Source: Methylocystis rosea SV97 (GTDB lineage Bacteria; Pseudomonadota; Alphaproteobacteria; Rhizobiales; Beijerinckiaceae). From it: a stretch of 64,000 nt of DNA. Position 1 is the stretch's first letter. Each line of letters opens with the position of its first letter. Below are positions 63,341 to 64,000 of the stretch, piece by piece. The stretch lies in contig NZ_KB889963.1 of the NCBI RefSeq assembly GCF_000372845.1, forward strand, positions 682,001-746,000, given 5' to 3'. A program made the translations under genes and the position numbers. The notes under the pieces are model-generated. The model was not told the DNA's origin. It ran no database searches and saw only the letters and a list, made by a program, of their open reading frames with translations.

Positions 63341-64000
63341 GATCGCGCCGCGTGAATCAAAAATTCGCGATTGCCGTCGCCGCCCTCGATCGGCGAAGGA
63401 ATGTCGCCGCTTACACGCCAGCCGAGCGCTTCGATTTCGCCTTCGATGCGCGCGCAAACTTGTGCGTGAATCTTCTCGTCGCGCACCACGCCCTTCTTCA
63501 CCGCGGCGCGCCCGGCTTCGAATTGCGGCTTGATCAGCGCGACAAGGTCGGCGCGCGGCCCCGCGAGCGAAAGAACATGCGGCAGCAGGACGCTAAGCGA
63601 AATGAAGCTCGCGTCGATCACGATCAGGCTCGGCGCCTCGGTCAGATGCGCCGCCGTCAGCGTGCGGGCGTCCTGCCCTTCGAGCGAGGTCACGCGCGGA
63701 TCTCCGAGCAGCCGCGCATGCAGTTGTCCGTGACCGACGTCGGCCGCGACGACATGGCGCGCGCCGCGCGTCAGCAGAACGTCGGTGAAGCCTCCCGTCG
63801 AGGCGCCGACGTCGAGACAGAAGCGCCCGTCTGGATCGACGCCGAACTGGTCGAGCGCATGCGCCAGCTTCACGCCGCCCCGCGACACCCAGGGATAAGC
63901 CGCTTGCGCGACAATATGTGCGTCGGCGGCGATCGGCTCGGAGGGCTTTTTGACGATGCGTCCGTCGACGGTGACAAGCCCGGCTTCGATCGCCTCGCGC
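63337..64000 (-). CDS. tlyA: TlyA-family rRNA 2'-O-methyltransferase, N-terminus beyond the window
   Basis: The readable part covers the end of an S4 RNA-binding domain (EAIEAGLVTVDGRIVKKPSEPI) and the FtsJ-like methyltransferase domain: YPWVSRGGVKLAHALD, CLDVGASTGGFTDVLL, VDVGHGQLH-like ADVGHGQLHARL, and VALIKPQFEAGR. TlyA methylates 16S C1409 and 23S C1920 in mycobacteria. Start codon and first about 35 residues are missing because the window ends. Confidence 0.93.
   Translation of the reverse strand, partial: REAIEAGLVTVDGRIVKKPSEPIAADAHIVAQAAYPWVSRGGVKLAHALDQFGVDPDGRFCLDVGASTGGFTDVLLTRGARHVVAADVGHGQLHARLLGDPRVTSLEGQDARTLTAAHLTEAPSLIVIDASFISLSVLLPHVLSLAGPRADLVALIKPQFEAGRAAVKKGVVRDEKIHAQVCARIEGEIEALGWRVSGDIPSPIEGGDGNREFLIHAARS

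Overview
The window is GC-rich DNA from an alphaproteobacterium, most likely a Rhizobiales (Hyphomicrobiales) methylotroph or methanotroph of the Methylocystis/Methylosinus type. The evidence is the gene content: the tail of a MucR-family regulator, the alphaproteobacterial families TIGR02300 and TIGR02301, a serine-cycle malyl-CoA lyase close to a riboswitch-controlled glycine cleavage operon, split glycine dehydrogenase subunits, and an SUV3-like helicase with a long charged tail. The genus is an inference; no marker gene such as 16S rRNA or pmoA is present.

Layout. 1-6.9 kb: mucR end, TIGR02300 protein, tRNA-Gly, helicase, mannose-1-phosphate guanylyltransferase, trpF. 7-8.5 kb: trpB between two intergenic repeat elements, with no trpA next to it. 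8.5-23.7 kb: cell-envelope and accessory genes (beta-helix-like membrane protein, DUF1624 protein, two L,D-transpeptidases, MepA, MsrA, tRNA-Ser with a higBA pair whose toxin is frameshifted, an ATPase-less SbmA/YddA-like membrane protein, VIT-type transporter, cupin, methyltransferase, HSL-type hydrolase). 23.7-28.2 kb: a compact signalling operon of FHA-serine protease, PP2C phosphatase and Ser/Thr kinase with Sel1 repeats. 28.6-37.4 kb: leuA with a probable leucine leader peptide, ppa, small exported proteins, an M15 peptidase, a Crp/Fnr regulator and metXW. 37.4-39 kb: a small accessory patch with dispersed palindromes, an acetyltransferase remnant and an Nmad2-domain gene of lower GC. 39-47.3 kb: hydrolase, glycosyltransferase, a ParDE-type toxin-antitoxin pair, CPA2 antiporter, SLC13-like transporter, an S24 repressor with a palindromic operator, and a di-haem cytochrome c peroxidase. 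47.3-53.6 kb: glycine cleavage operon (gcvT-gcvH-gcvPA-gcvPB) behind a tandem glycine riboswitch, then hspQ and malyl-CoA lyase. 53.6-64 kb: mntH, bicupin oxalate decarboxylase-like protein, a histidine-phosphatase/NUDIX fusion, pdxH, surface-antigen-like lipoprotein, FAD-linked dehydrogenase, TrmA-type RNA methyltransferase and tlyA.

The central metabolic story is C1/C2 assimilation: glycine cleavage supplies methylene-THF from glycine, while malyl-CoA lyase releases glyoxylate and acetyl-CoA in the serine cycle. The least expected features are non-coding: at least six families of dispersed palindromic elements, several of which lie exactly at the 3' ends of genes and even supply stop codons (or, for trpF, the start codon), plus a leader peptide for leuA and a perfect 17-bp operator-like palindrome before the S24 repressor. 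No CRISPR array, insertion sequence, prophage or rRNA operon was seen.
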